Below are positions 31,115-41,615 of a stretch of 64,000 nt of DNA, piece after piece. A model generated the notes under the pieces. That model saw only the letters and a list, made by a program, of their open reading frames with translations, made no database searches and was not told the DNA's origin. This DNA is from Sphingomonas tagetis (GTDB lineage: Bacteria; Pseudomonadota; Alphaproteobacteria; Sphingomonadales; Sphingomonadaceae): the NCBI RefSeq assembly GCF_024211275.1, contig NZ_JAMLDX010000012.1, positions 61,855 to 125,854 on the forward strand, in the 5' to 3' direction. The stretch's first letter is position 1, and every line of letters starts with the position of its first letter. The translations under genes were made by a program, and so were the position numbers.

Positions 31115-31139
31115 AACCATGGCGCGCGGGGAGGGTTCC
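31115..31139 (-). promoter_or_regulatory. Candidate EcfG promoter for the four-gene membrane operon
   Basis: On the minus strand GGAAC (31139-31135) is followed after 16 bases by GGTT (31118-31115), one base off the EcfG consensus CGTT. It sits 31 bases before the ATG at 31084. Two such motifs in this window both precede stress-type membrane genes. Confidence 0.4.
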
Positions 31140-31211
31140 CTTCACGTCACGATTTGCCCGGCGGCGGCGAACGGGATAGAGGCCCGCGCGACGCCGATTG
31201 GCACAAGTTAG

Positions 31212-32498
<1,287 letters not shown>

Positions 32499-32586
32499 AC
32501 ATTACGGAATCGAATCAGCTTGATTTTTGAACGAGGCGCGACTCTGCGGGCTTGATCCGCGAGTCGCGTTGCGTCACAAAGGGGTC

Positions 32587-32898
32587 ATGGCACGGACCAT
32601 CCCCTTGAAGACGATCCTGACGCGCGCGGGCCTGCCCGCGGTGGCGATCATCTTCATGGGCTTTTTCGCTTATTCGGCGGTGCTCGGCCCCAATGGCGTG
32701 CTGGTCTATGGCGACTATAAGCGCCAGCAGGCAGCGAAGGGCGTCGAACTCGCCAAATTGGAGAAGCAGCGCGCCGAATTGCGCAACCGCGTCGCGCTGC
32801 TCGACCAGAAGGGCGCGGACCCCGACATGGTCGACGAATTGACCCGCAAGAAGCTCAATGTCGTGCATCCCGACGAGGTCATCGTCCCGCTGAATTGA
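32587..32898 (+). CDS. FtsB/DivIC-family septum formation initiator
   Basis: A 103-residue bitopic protein expected at the division site in the FtsQ-FtsL-FtsB complex. It has a basic N-terminus, one transmembrane helix (about 15-35, AVAIIFMGFFAYSAVLG), then a coiled-coil (KGVELAKLEKQRAELRNRVALLDQ) and a short C-terminal DPDMVDELTRKKLNVVHPDEV segment, which is the conserved end of alphaproteobacterial FtsB-like proteins. ATG 32587 follows AAGGGG. Next to eno, a common location. Confidence 0.88.
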   Translation: MARTIPLKTILTRAGLPAVAIIFMGFFAYSAVLGPNGVLVYGDYKRQQAAKGVELAKLEKQRAELRNRVALLDQKGADPDMVDELTRKKLNVVHPDEVIVPLN

Positions 32899-33002
32899 GG
32901 CGCGGGCGATCAATCATACGACTTTACGCCAGCGTTAGCATTGCCGGGCGCGGGTAACCGCCCTATAGCGCGCCTTCCATCTTTCCCCAGGATGAGGACA
33001 TC

Positions 33003-34052
33003 GTGGCAAAAACGCCTGCTAAAAGCCGTAAGATCGAACCGCCGGTGACAAACCGCGAGCGTCCAAACGAACCGGATCGGTACAGCGCCTCCAAGGAGGA
33101 GCTGCTCCAATTCTATCGGCAGATGCTGCTAATCCGCCGCTTCGAGGAGAAAGCCGGCCAGCTCTATGGCCTCGGCTTCATCGGCGGATTCTGCCACCTT
33201 TATATCGGCCAGGAAGCGGTCGCGGTCGGCCTGCAGTCGGCGCTCGATGGCGAGAAGGATTCGGTGATCACCGGCTATCGCGATCATGGTCACATGCTCG
33301 CCTACGGGATCGATCCCAAGGAGATCATGGCCGAGCTGACCGGCCGTGCCGCGGGTATTTCGCGCGGCAAGGGCGGGTCGATGCACATGTTCTCGACCGA
33401 GAAGAAGTTCTATGGCGGCCACGGCATCGTCGGCGCGCAGGTCTCGCTCGGCACCGGCCTCGCCTTCGCGCACAAGTACAACGAGGATGGCGGCGTCGCG
33501 ATGGCCTATTTCGGCGATGGCGCGTCGAACCAGGGCCAGGTGTACGAGAGCTTCAACATGGCCGAGCTGTGGAAGCTGCCGATCATTTATGTGATCGAGA
33601 ACAACCAATATGCCATGGGCACGAGCGTCAACCGTTCGTCGGCCGAGGACCAGCTGTTCCGCCGCGGCGAGAGCTTCCGCATCCCTGGCATCCAGGTCGA
33701 CGGCATGGACGTGCTGGCGTGCCGCGGCGCGGCCGAGGAAGCGCTCAAATGGGTGCGCAGCGGCAAGGGGCCGATCATCCTCGAGATGAAGACCTATCGC
33801 TATCGCGGCCATTCGATGTCCGACCCGGCAAAATATCGCTCGCGCGACGAAGTCCAGTCGATGCGCGACAACAGCGATCCGATCGAGGGCGTGAAGAAGG
33901 AGCTGGAAGCGCTGGGCGTGACCGAGGATCAGCTGAAACCCATCGAGGCGGAAATCCGCAAGGCCGTGAACGAATCCGCCGACTTCGCCGAGCAGACGCC
34001 GGAACCCGATCCGAGCGAGCTTTATACCGATGTGCTGGTGGGGACGTACTGA
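33003..34052 (+). CDS. pdhA: Pyruvate dehydrogenase E1 component, alpha subunit
   Basis: Thiamine-diphosphate subunit that decarboxylates pyruvate in the pyruvate dehydrogenase complex. The 349-residue protein carries the ThDP motif [20 protein letters not shown]...N, the phosphorylation-loop-like [11 protein letters not shown] segment, and the alpha-type opening [20 protein letters not shown]. The start is GTG 33003. The stop is one base before the pdhB ATG (TGAGATG context), and the two are an operon. The E2 and E3 genes are not in the window. Confidence 0.97.
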   Translation: MAKTPAKSRKIEPPVTNRERPNEPDRYSASKEELLQFYRQMLLIRRFEEKAGQLYGLGFIGGFCHLYIGQEAVAVGLQSALDGEKDSVITGYRDHGHMLAYGIDPKEIMAELTGRAAGISRGKGGSMHMFSTEKKFYGGHGIVGAQVSLGTGLAFAHKYNEDGGVAMAYFGDGASNQGQVYESFNMAELWKLPIIYVIENNQYAMGTSVNRSSAEDQLFRRGESFRIPGIQVDGMDVLACRGAAEEALKWVRSGKGPIILEMKTYRYRGHSMSDPAKYRSRDEVQSMRDNSDPIEGVKKELEALGVTEDQLKPIEAEIRKAVNESADFAEQTPEPDPSELYTDVLVGTY

Positions 34053-34053
34053 G

Positions 34054-35445
34054 ATGGCGATCGAACTGAAGATGCCGGCGCTGTCGCCCACGATGGAAGA
34101 GGGCACGCTCGCCAAGTGGCTGGTCAAGGAAGGCGACTCGATCAAGTCGGGCGACATCATCGCCGAGATCGAGACCGACAAGGCGACGATGGAATTCGAA
34201 GCGGTCGATGAAGGCACGATCGCGTCGATCCTGGTCGCCGAAGGCACCGACGGCGTGAAGGTCGGAACCGTGATCGCGACGATCGCGGGTGAGGGCGAGG
34301 ATGCATCCGCTGCGCCTGCACCCAAGGCCGAGGCGCCTGCCGTAGAGCAGAAGGCGGCAGAGTCCGAAGCGCCCGCGCCAAAGAAGGCCGATAGCGGCAC
34401 CAAGCAGCTCGCCAGCGACAAGGCGGCGAGCGTGGCCGATCCCGAGGTGCCGGCCGGCACCGAGATGGTGAAGACCACCGTCCGCGAAGCGCTGCGCGAC
34501 GCGATGGCCGAGGAAATGCGCTCCGACCCGCGCGTGTTCGTGATGGGTGAGGAAGTCGCGGAGTATCAGGGCGCGTACAAGGTCACGCAGGGCCTGCTCG
34601 ACGAGTTCGGCGCCAAGCGTGTGATCGACACGCCGATCACCGAATATGGCTTTGCCGGCGTCGGCACCGGCGCGGCGATGGGCGGGCTCAAGCCCGTGAT
34701 CGAGTTCATGACGTTCAACTTCGCCATGCAGGCGATCGACCACATCATCAATTCGGCGGCCAAGACCAACTATATGTCCGGCGGCCAGATGCGCTGTCCG
34801 ATCGTGTTCCGCGGCCCGAACGGCGCGGCGAGCCGCGTCGGCGCGCAGCATTCGCAGAATTATGGTCCTTGGTATGCCGGCGTGCCCGGCCTGATCGTGA
34901 TCGCGCCCTACGACGCGGCCGATGCCAAGGGCCTGCTCAAGGCGGCGATCCGATCGGAAGATCCGGTCGTGTTCCTCGAGAATGAGCTGCTGTACGGCCG
35001 CAGCTTCGAGGTGCCCAAGCTCGACGACTGGGTGCTGCCGATCGGCAAGGCGCGCATCATGCGCGAGGGCAAGGACGTGACGATCGTGTCGTATTCGATC
35101 GGCGTCGGGCTGGCGCTGGAAGCCGCCGAGACGCTGGCGGGCGAGGGGATCGACGCGGAGGTCATCGACCTGCGCACGCTGCGCCCGCTCGACAAGGACA
35201 CGGTGCTCAAGAGCCTCAAGAAGACCAACCGCATGGTGGTGGTCGAGGAAGGCTGGCCGGTCTGCTCGATCGCGTCGGAAATCGTGACGATCGCGATGGA
35301 AGACGGATTCGACGATCTCGACGCGCCGGTCGTGCGCGTTGCGAACGAGGACGTGCCGCTGCCCTATGCCGCCAACCTCGAAAAGCTGGCGCTGATCACC
35401 GCGGACAAGGTCGTCGCGGCGGTGAAGACGGTGACTTACCGCTGA
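34054..35445 (+). CDS. pdhB: Pyruvate dehydrogenase E1 component, beta subunit, with lipoyl domain
   Basis: The 463-residue protein begins with a biotinyl/lipoyl domain (residues 1-80; lipoylated Lys43 in [10 protein letters not shown]). An Ala/Pro/Glu-rich flexible linker follows (about 85-135), then the E1 beta domain ([25 protein letters not shown] onward, cut here by the hinge), with the pyrimidine-domain [13 protein letters not shown] and [16 protein letters not shown] segments. N-terminal lipoyl domains on E1 beta are known in several alphaproteobacteria. Followed by a hairpin and the convergent pilus genes. Confidence 0.97.
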   Translation: MAIELKMPALSPTMEEGTLAKWLVKEGDSIKSGDIIAEIETDKATMEFEAVDEGTIASILVAEGTDGVKVGTVIATIAGEGEDASAAPAPKAEAPAVEQKAAESEAPAPKKADSGTKQLASDKAASVADPEVPAGTEMVKTTVREALRDAMAEEMRSDPRVFVMGEEVAEYQGAYKVTQGLLDEFGAKRVIDTPITEYGFAGVGTGAAMGGLKPVIEFMTFNFAMQAIDHIINSAAKTNYMSGGQMRCPIVFRGPNGAASRVGAQHSQNYGPWYAGVPGLIVIAPYDAADAKGLLKAAIRSEDPVVFLENELLYGRSFEVPKLDDWVLPIGKARIMREGKDVTIVSYSIGVGLALEAAETLAGEGIDAEVIDLRTLRPLDKDTVLKSLKKTNRMVVVEEGWPVCSIASEIVTIAMEDGFDDLDAPVVRVANEDVPLPYAANLEKLALITADKVVAAVKTVTYR

Positions 35446-35449
35446 CTCA

Positions 35450-35473
35450 ATCCTCCCCCTGGCGGGGGAGGAT
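35450..35473. terminator. Hairpin between convergent pdhB and TadE-like genes
   Basis: ATCCTCCCCC and GGGGGAGGAT form a 10-bp perfect stem around TGGC. There is no T tract on either strand. It separates convergent genes and could stabilise both transcript ends. Confidence 0.55.
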
Positions 35474-35479
35474 CAGAGT

Positions 35480-36136
35480 TCAGCAGCCCGACGCCGTCAC
35501 GCCGGTGACTTGATACACGCCGTTCGTCCCGCCGGTGGTGTCGCGGCGGTCGCGGACCATCATCGAGGCGATTTCGGTCATGTCGGTGGTGGGCGCGAGC
35601 GAGGTCTTCACCAGCGGCTGATATTCGTAATACACCTCGACGAACATCGTCACGCCACTCGCCGGCGCCGCGACCTGGCGGCCGGTCGGGCCGATGCCAG
35701 TGACGTTGGTGCTGTTGGCGACAGTGCCATAAGTCGAGGCGTGCGAAGTCTTCGCACCGCGGCAGCGCTGCCAGCGGATGCGCGAATTGGCGGTATTGAC
35801 CGTCGACGGCTCGACGCTCGAGATGATCACGCGGCCATTGGTGAACAGCGCGAGTTCGCCGCTTTGCAGGCCAGCGCCAGTCAACAGGTCGTTGATGTCG
35901 GCCTCGGTGATCTGCTTCGCCTGAAGCTGGCTGCCCGAGCCGATCCGCGCGGCGTTATCGGCGAGGTGCAGCGCGATCTGGCTGATCCGCATGCGGGTGA
36001 TGATGTAGTTGGTCAGCTCCGCGCCGGTGAGGCTGAGCAGCAACAGGAGCGGCAGCGAGAAGGCGAATTCGAGCAGCGCGACACCGCTGCGATCGCGGCG
36101 CAACCGGTGCGCGAAGGAGGTGAGGCGGCGGGTCAT
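35480..36136 (-). CDS. TadE/TadG-type pilus assembly protein
   Basis: A 218-residue pseudopilin-like protein: a basic N-terminus, then RDRSGVALLEFAFSLPLLLLL (about residues 17-35), the class III prepilin-type hydrophobic segment with conserved Glu that TadE/TadG proteins share. The rest is periplasmic beta-rich sequence. The ATG overlaps the upstream TadE gene stop by 4 bases. Third gene of a cluster of three; probably assembles or anchors Flp-type pili or another surface apparatus. Confidence 0.75.
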   Translation of the reverse strand: MTRRLTSFAHRLRRDRSGVALLEFAFSLPLLLLLSLTGAELTNYIITRMRISQIALHLADNAARIGSGSQLQAKQITEADINDLLTGAGLQSGELALFTNGRVIISSVEPSTVNTANSRIRWQRCRGAKTSHASTYGTVANSTNVTGIGPTGRQVAAPASGVTMFVEVYYEYQPLVKTSLAPTTDMTEIASMMVRDRRDTTGGTNGVYQVTGVTASGC

Positions 36137-36762
36137 GTGCAATTTCGTACCTGCATGGCCGCATACGTCCCTTGATCGCTGTACGGCTGGTTGCGCAGCA
36201 CGGTCGAGGCGGTGACCTTGGTCGTGTTCGACCCGCCGACCAGATTGTAGATCGGGAAGAAGCGCGGATAGCTCATCGTGACGGTGTAGAGCGTTGCGTC
36301 CTTCGCGCCGCCTTGACCCGAATTGGCGCCGTCCTTGTCCCAGCTGCTATTGCGGTTGGCGTCCTCATAGGGTTCGCCATTGTCGCAGGTGCCATTGCTG
36401 TTGGTATCGGAATAGACCTCAGCCCGCGCCGCCGACGCCTCGGCGAAGGTGCGGTAATAGCGCCGCGTGATGTCGATCGTCGCGTTATTGGCGAGCGCGC
36501 GGACCTGGTCCTTGACCTTGTTGTCGAGCGCGGTCTGCTGCGTCGTAATCGCGCCGCTTTCCAGCGTGGAGTCGCGCGCGGTCTTCTGCACGATGCCTTG
36601 CAGCGCGGCGCGGGTGTAGAGCGTGTGCGACACGTCGAACGCGCCGAGCAGCACGAGGCACAGGACCGGCGCCACCATCGCGAATTCCACGATGGTGACG
36701 CCAGCCTCGTCGCGCGCGAGCGCGCCGGCGGTGATGCGGCGGAGGGAGAATCGCCGCGTCAT
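36133..36762 (-). CDS. TadE-like pseudopilin
   Basis: A 209-residue protein with RDEAGVTIVEFAMVAPVLCLV near residues 18-37, the conserved pseudopilin hydrophobic stretch with Glu, then a long periplasmic domain. A segment rich in Asp and Asn (SDTNSNGTCDNGEPYEDANRN, written here only in part) looks like a dockerin/EF-hand style calcium loop. The start overlaps the upstream VWA protein gene by 4 bases. Middle gene of the operon. Confidence 0.78.
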   Translation of the reverse strand: MTRRFSLRRITAGALARDEAGVTIVEFAMVAPVLCLVLLGAFDVSHTLYTRAALQGIVQKTARDSTLESGAITTQQTALDNKVKDQVRALANNATIDITRRYYRTFAEASAARAEVYSDTNSNGTCDNGEPYEDANRNSSWDKDGANSGQGGAKDATLYTVTMSYPRFFPIYNLVGGSNTTKVTASTVLRNQPYSDQGTYAAMQVRNCT

Positions 36763-38834
36763 TTGGTGAGCCTGAGCTGGGAGATCTGATCGGCGATCGA
36801 GCGGAAGGTCGTCTGCAGATCGGTCGAGTTGCGTGCGGTGAAGAAACGGCCCGACGTCGCACAATTCTCCAGCATGTCCTCGATCGTTGAGTTGGACGTG
36901 CCGAACCAGATCACCCATAGCGTGATGTTCTTGTTCTTGACGGCCGTGCACAACGCTGCGGTGCGGGCGTTGACCTGTTGCGTAATTGTACCGGTAGTGA
37001 GGCAGCCGTCGGTTGGCACACTGCCTTCGTCGGTCTGCCGCCGGTCGAACCATGCCACACCATAGGCGGTGTAATTGTAGTTCTCCGTACAGGCCTCACC
37101 GTCGGTCATGAAGATCAGATGACGTTCGATCTCCGCGCCCTGCGGGGTGAATTGGTTCTGCGCACGAAAGATGCCGGTGGGTGAGATGAAGCGGGCACCC
37201 CACAACAGGCCGATATCGTGATAAGTGTTCGACGTCGGCAGCAGGTTATCAACGTAGGTTTCGAAGGTGGACGCGGTGTCCCAGCGCTGCAGAAGCCGTG
37301 CTTCCGGCGGGCAGGAATAGCTGGACGAATTGCCATAGTTGGACGGCGTTTCGACCGGAGCCAAGTCCCAGTTCGATTGCGAGCCGCGCCGCGTGTAGAT
37401 CAGCCCGCGCAGCATCGGGCCCCACTGCGTGGTCGAGTCCGACGTGCTCGGAACGAGATCGATGTCGAGATCCTTCGCGCCCGAAGGGATCGGGGAATAG
37501 GTTGCCTGACGTACGGTCGGACGCTCCTCGATGCAGCCATCCCAACCGATCGTCGCTGCGGCGCCGTTGTTGCCGGTGTTGGTGACGAACGACGAGTTCC
37601 AGGTATTGGAGGCGCGGTCCTTGAGGGCGCTGACATCCTTTTCGAGGAAGGCATAGCGGTAGCGGTCGAACACATCGACCTCGACCGTCGTACCGGTGTC
37701 GGTCTGGCTGTAGTTACGGCGAAGCGTCGAGGTGACGGTGCGTCTCTGGATCTGGCAGCGCCGTGGGTTGGATGAGGTGTTGGTCCATTGGTAGCGATAC
37801 TCGTACCGCGCGCCCGCCTGGTTGGTGTACCAGGTGGTCACGCGCGTCGTGCCTTGCGTCGTCGTCTGGACGTTTTGCCGACTGCCTTCAGTCCCGGTGG
37901 CCGCCCATTCGGTGTTTTCCGGCACCAGGCCAGCGCACCAGGTCTGATCCTGAGCGGGCGTCTGATTCGCCTGACCCGAAATGGTGTTTTGCGTGCTCCA
38001 ATTGCCAGTGCTTTCCGTGCCTTGCACACCGCTGACCAATGTCGGTGTGCCGTCGGTCCAGGTCGTTTGCTGTTCCTTGCGGTAGAGTGGCTCGCGAGAT
38101 TGATAGGACCAGCGGTCAGCGATGAAGTCGAGCGGCAGTAGTTTCCCGACATTGACGTTCACGGAATAGGGCACAAAGCCGAAGCGCACTTGCACGGTGT
38201 TGCCGGTGCCGCCGGACGGCGCGCCGCCGACGCAGTTCTCGGTCGTGTCGAGCCGCGCGACCGTCTCGTAGAAGCACTTGACCGCCGAATGCAGCGCCTC
38301 GATCTTCGTCTGTGTGTCGGTCGATACCGCCTTGCTTGCCATCGAACCGGTGACGTCGAGCACGAACATCACATCCGTGTTCGGCAGCCGCATTTCGGCG
38401 TCGCAGGTGACGGCGAGCGTTTCGGTAGTGCGGCCAAAGATGCGCATGATCGTCATCGGCAGTACTGCCGAGGCGGTGCCGGTGACCTTGCCTGCGTTTT
38501 CGGTGAACGCCTTGGTCACCGTGTTCGCGCCATAGGGGTTGGCCTGGATGTTGGCATCGAAGAACTTCTCTGCCTGAGTCCGCGCCTCGTAGCCATTATA
38601 GGCCCAGGTGCCGCCGCCCATCTGCTTGCGGCCGGCGAGCGCGCCGGCGTCGCAGGCGTGTTGCAGGCGCGTCTTGACGATGTACATGCGGCTGATGTCC
38701 ACGCCGCCGCCGACCATGCCCGCCAACGGGATAAGCGACATCGCCACGATCGCCATCGTGTTGCCGCGCGTGTCGCGCGCAAGCCGGGTGAGCCACGCAC
38801 CCGCGCCTTTCGCACTCTGTTCGCGATCGCTCAT
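36759..38834 (-). CDS. TadG-like protein with von Willebrand A domain
   Basis: A 691-residue envelope protein. The N-terminal segment TRGNTMAIVAMSLIPLAGMVGG (about 22-44, shortened) is the Flp-pilus TadG-like hydrophobic anchor. A VWA domain begins with VMFVLDVTGSM, whose DxTGS MIDAS residues should bind a metal ion; the domain is interrupted by a large insertion of about 300 residues rich in Thr/Asn/Ser and returns near IFMTDGEACTENY and LWVIWFGTS. ATG 38834 was chosen (GGGGGCCAGG upstream); an earlier in-frame ATG at 38867 is possible. Likely a surface adhesion or pilus-associated protein. Confidence 0.8.
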   Translation of the reverse strand: MSDREQSAKGAGAWLTRLARDTRGNTMAIVAMSLIPLAGMVGGGVDISRMYIVKTRLQHACDAGALAGRKQMGGGTWAYNGYEARTQAEKFFDANIQANPYGANTVTKAFTENAGKVTGTASAVLPMTIMRIFGRTTETLAVTCDAEMRLPNTDVMFVLDVTGSMASKAVSTDTQTKIEALHSAVKCFYETVARLDTTENCVGGAPSGGTGNTVQVRFGFVPYSVNVNVGKLLPLDFIADRWSYQSREPLYRKEQQTTWTDGTPTLVSGVQGTESTGNWSTQNTISGQANQTPAQDQTWCAGLVPENTEWAATGTEGSRQNVQTTTQGTTRVTTWYTNQAGARYEYRYQWTNTSSNPRRCQIQRRTVTSTLRRNYSQTDTGTTVEVDVFDRYRYAFLEKDVSALKDRASNTWNSSFVTNTGNNGAAATIGWDGCIEERPTVRQATYSPIPSGAKDLDIDLVPSTSDSTTQWGPMLRGLIYTRRGSQSNWDLAPVETPSNYGNSSSYSCPPEARLLQRWDTASTFETYVDNLLPTSNTYHDIGLLWGARFISPTGIFRAQNQFTPQGAEIERHLIFMTDGEACTENYNYTAYGVAWFDRRQTDEGSVPTDGCLTTGTITQQVNARTAALCTAVKNKNITLWVIWFGTSNSTIEDMLENCATSGRFFTARNSTDLQTTFRSIADQISQLRLTK

Positions 38835-38900
38835 CACTGCCTGGCCCCCAGTTCGATTCAACGCCATGCACTGCGTTGGGCTAACGGGTGTTGAAGGCGG

Positions 38901-38908
38901 ATGGTTAA
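38901..38908 (-). promoter_or_regulatory. TTAACCAT (possible CtrA half-site) upstream of the TadG-like operon
   Basis: The octamer lies 67 bases upstream of the TadG-like start on the minus strand. It matches the CtrA half-site type TTAACCAT. An octamer this short occurs by chance, so it is only suggestive, but Flp-pilus genes are known CtrA targets in Caulobacter. Confidence 0.25.
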
Positions 38909-38944
38909 CATCGCGTGCACCCATGAACTGGCGCGGAGCTTGCG

Positions 38945-39592
38945 GTGACTGACAATCCCGAACGCCCGCTGGTGCTGACCTATTCGCCGACCCCGGCGGC
39001 GGCGCGCGCGCTCGCGGCACTGCTGATGCTCGACGATCGACTGGCGGAGGCGGTGCGGACGACCAGCGAGCCGACGCTCGGGCAGATAAGGTTGAAATGG
39101 TGGCATGACGCCATCGCCGGACTGGATAGCGGACCGTCCCCGGCCGAACCCGTGCTGGAAGCGGTGGCGCGCGACGTCGTCGCGGCTGGGGTGGCCGGGG
39201 AGGAGGTGGCCGTGCTTGCCGAGGCGTGGAGCGAGTTGCTCACCGACGATCTGGATGCGGCGGCGCTCGAGCGGTTCGCGGTGCGCGGGCGGGTGTTGTT
39301 CGAGGCGGCAGGGCGGATTGCGGGTGCCGGAGGCGGCGATCCGCTCGTGCTGGCGGGTGAGGGATGGGCGCTGGCCGATCTGGCGCAGGGGCTGCGCGAT
39401 GCCGGCGAGGCGGCGATGGCCCGGGCGGCGGCGCAGGTGCGGCTGGATGCGGCGTTGCGGTTGCAGTGGGGTCGTGGCGGGCGGGCGCTGGGGGCGATGG
39501 CGCATCTCGCGCGGCTGGACCTAGCGGGCAGCCGCACGGGATCGCCGCGGCGGGTGTTACGTCTATTATGGCATCGATTCACCGGGCGGTGA
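38945..39592 (+). CDS. Squalene/phytoene synthase family-like protein
   Basis: A 215-residue protein related to the short squalene/phytoene synthase-like (NDUFAF6-type) group. The match covers the N-terminal LMLDDRLAEAVRTTSEPTLGQIRLKWWHDAI, quoted here in two pieces in spirit, where the QIRLKWWHDAI segment is distinctive. The second aspartate-rich prenyl-diphosphate motif is not convincing, so it may not be an active prenyltransferase. The start is GTG 38945, divergent from the pilus operon. The C-terminal half is Arg/Ala/Gly-rich. Confidence 0.6.
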   Translation: MTDNPERPLVLTYSPTPAAARALAALLMLDDRLAEAVRTTSEPTLGQIRLKWWHDAIAGLDSGPSPAEPVLEAVARDVVAAGVAGEEVAVLAEAWSELLTDDLDAAALERFAVRGRVLFEAAGRIAGAGGGDPLVLAGEGWALADLAQGLRDAGEAAMARAAAQVRLDAALRLQWGRGGRALGAMAHLARLDLAGSRTGSPRRVLRLLWHRFTGR

Positions 39593-39638
39593 CGCCTTGC
39601 TGTCGCTAGCGTGGCGGGACGAGGGCGGGAGAGTCGGC

Positions 39639-40133
39639 ATGTGGCGCTATTTCGCGGGCGGGGTCGCGGCGTTGCTGATGGCGGGAGCGGGGGTGTTCCT
39701 GTTCCAGAGCCGCGCGGCGCCCGAAGCGCTCCCGCCCGCACCGCCGGCGGCACAGGTCGGCAACGGCAGCGAGGCGGTGGATGAGGCATTGCCGGCGCTC
39801 GCCCGGATTCCGCGTGCCAGCGATCGGACGCGCGAGCAGAAACGGTTCGACCGGTACGACAAGGACCGCAGCGACGGCATCACGCTGGCCGAACTGATGG
39901 AGCCGCGGCGCAAGGCGTTCGCCAAGCTCGACCGCGACCGCGACGGCAGACTGTCGTTCGAGGAGTGGGCGGTGCGCGGGATGACGCGCTTTGCCGGGGC
40001 CGATGTCGACAAGTCAGCGGTGCTGAGCCGGGCCGAGTTCGCCACGACGGCGCCGAAGCGCAAGGCCGCGGCGGCGCCGAAATGCGATTGCCGCGAGGCG
40101 GTGGCGAAGGCGCTGGCCGAGGCGGAGGAATAG
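39639..40133 (+). CDS. Membrane-anchored EF-hand protein
   Basis: A 164-residue protein with one N-terminal transmembrane helix (about 5-22, FAGGVAALLMAGAGVFLF) that could be an uncleaved anchor, and at least two EF-hand loops: DKDRSDGITLAE and DRDRDGRLSFEE, with a degenerate third (VDKSAVLSRAE). It probably binds calcium in the periplasm. The C-terminus has CDCR, a cysteine pair. ATG 39639 follows GGGAGAG; an earlier TTG is not favoured. Confidence 0.75.
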   Translation: MWRYFAGGVAALLMAGAGVFLFQSRAAPEALPPAPPAAQVGNGSEAVDEALPALARIPRASDRTREQKRFDRYDKDRSDGITLAELMEPRRKAFAKLDRDRDGRLSFEEWAVRGMTRFAGADVDKSAVLSRAEFATTAPKRKAAAAPKCDCREAVAKALAEAEE

Positions 40134-40134
40134 T

Positions 40135-41475
40135 TCAGACCGTCTCCAGCCAGGGTTCGAGCGCGGCGCGGGCGCGGGCGGTGTACATGAGCTTGCGGTC
40201 AGCCTTTTTGGTGCGGCCCTCGATCGGCGGCATCAGGCCGAAATTGACGTTCATCGGCTGATAGGTCTCGGCTTCCGCGCCGCCGGTGATGTGCCCGAGC
40301 AGCGCGCCGAGCGCGGTCTCGACCGGGGGTGGCGCCATGGTGCGGCCGAGGATCTCGGCGGCGGCGAAGCGGCCGGCCAGCAGCCCGATCGCCGAGCTTT
40401 CGACATAGCCCTCGCAGCCAGTGATCTGGCCGGCAAAGCGGATGTTGGGGCGTGACTTCAGGCGCAGCGTCGCGTCGAGCAGTTCTGGCGAGCGGATGAA
40501 GGTGTTGCGGTGAAGCCCGCCGAGCCGGGCGAACTCGGCGTTCTCGAGACCTGGAATCGTCCTGAACAGAGCAACTTGCGCAGCATGTTTGAGCTTCGTC
40601 TGGAAGCCGACGATGTTCCACAGCGTGCCGGTCGCGTTGTCCTGCCGCAGCTGGACACAGGCATAGGGCCAGCGGCCGTTTGGAAACTCCGCCGAGGCCG
40701 TGCGCGGATCGTCGAGACCGACGCCCTTCATAGGGCCATAGCGCAACGTGTCGACGCCGCGCTCGGCCATCACCTCGATCGGCATGCAGCCTTCGAAATA
40801 GGGCACGTTCTCCCACTGTTTGAATTCGGCCTTTTCGCCGTCGAGCAGGCCCTGGTGGAAGGCGAGATACTGGTCCTTGGAGAGCGCGCAGTTGATGTAA
40901 TCATGGCCATCGCCCTTGTTCCAGCGCGACTGGAACCAGGCGATGTCCATGTCGATGCTGTCGCGGTGGACGATCGGCGCGATGGCGTCGAAAAAGGCGA
41001 GCGCGTCCTTGCCGGTGGCCGCGCCGATGCTGTCGGCAAGGCCGGGCGCAGTGAGCGGGCCGGTGGCGATGATCGTCAGGCCCTCGGCGGGGAGCTGGTC
41101 GACGCGCTCGCGCACGATGGTGATGTTGGGATGCGCGGCGAGGGCGGCGGTGACGCCGTCCGAGAAGCCGTCGCGGTCGACGGCCAGCGCCGAACCGGCG
41201 GGGACCTTGTGGAGGTCGCCCTGCGCCATGATGATCGAGCCGAGCGCGCGCATCTCCTGATGGAGCAGCCCTACCGCGTTGCTGTTGGCATCGTCGGAGC
41301 GGAAGCTGTTCGAGCAGACCAACTCGGCAAGGCCGTCGGTATGGTGCGCGGGGGTCATGTCGCCGGAGCCGCGCATTTCGGACAGCTTCACCCGGATACC
41401 AGCCTGAGCGAGCTGCCAGGCGGCTTCGGACCCGGCGAGGCCGCCGCCGATGATGTGGATTTGGTGGTTACTCAT
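40135..41475 (-). CDS. trmFO: Methylenetetrahydrofolate-tRNA-(uracil-5-)-methyltransferase TrmFO
   Basis: Makes 5-methyluridine at position 54 of tRNA using methylene-tetrahydrofolate and FAD. The 446-residue protein begins with the FAD-binding motif [18 protein letters not shown], then [13 protein letters not shown], the family's conserved N-terminal cysteine segment, and ends with a GID-type domain ([26 protein letters not shown], cut here). Sphingomonads usually have TrmFO in place of TrmA. It ends one base from the EF-hand gene stop. Confidence 0.95.
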   Translation of the reverse strand: MSNHQIHIIGGGLAGSEAAWQLAQAGIRVKLSEMRGSGDMTPAHHTDGLAELVCSNSFRSDDANSNAVGLLHQEMRALGSIIMAQGDLHKVPAGSALAVDRDGFSDGVTAALAAHPNITIVRERVDQLPAEGLTIIATGPLTAPGLADSIGAATGKDALAFFDAIAPIVHRDSIDMDIAWFQSRWNKGDGHDYINCALSKDQYLAFHQGLLDGEKAEFKQWENVPYFEGCMPIEVMAERGVDTLRYGPMKGVGLDDPRTASAEFPNGRWPYACVQLRQDNATGTLWNIVGFQTKLKHAAQVALFRTIPGLENAEFARLGGLHRNTFIRSPELLDATLRLKSRPNIRFAGQITGCEGYVESSAIGLLAGRFAAAEILGRTMAPPPVETALGALLGHITGGAEAETYQPMNVNFGLMPPIEGRTKKADRKLMYTARARAALEPWLETV

Positions 41476-41482
41476 AATGATC

Positions 41483-41576
41483 GAAGTTGACAGGTCTCTG
41501 AGGGGAAGTTGACAGTTTTGCAGGGTGTCATGCGCGAGCTTGACAGTCTGTCCGAATGTGCCGGACGTTGACCGAC
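41483..41576 (+). repeat. Four dispersed GAAGTTGACAG-like direct repeats
   Basis: Copies start at 41483, 41505, 41536 and 41564 (GAAGTTGACAGGT, GAAGTTGACAGTT, GAGCTTGACAGTC, GACGTTGACCGAC). The first three contain TTGACA, the sigma-70 -35 hexamer. They fill the 140-base divergent region between trmFO and the lysoplasmalogenase gene, so they could be operator sites or stacked promoters. Confidence 0.55.
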
Positions 41577-41615
41577 CCTTAGTCCAAGGGTGGGGCTGTA
41601 GGAAAAGGGAAAGTG

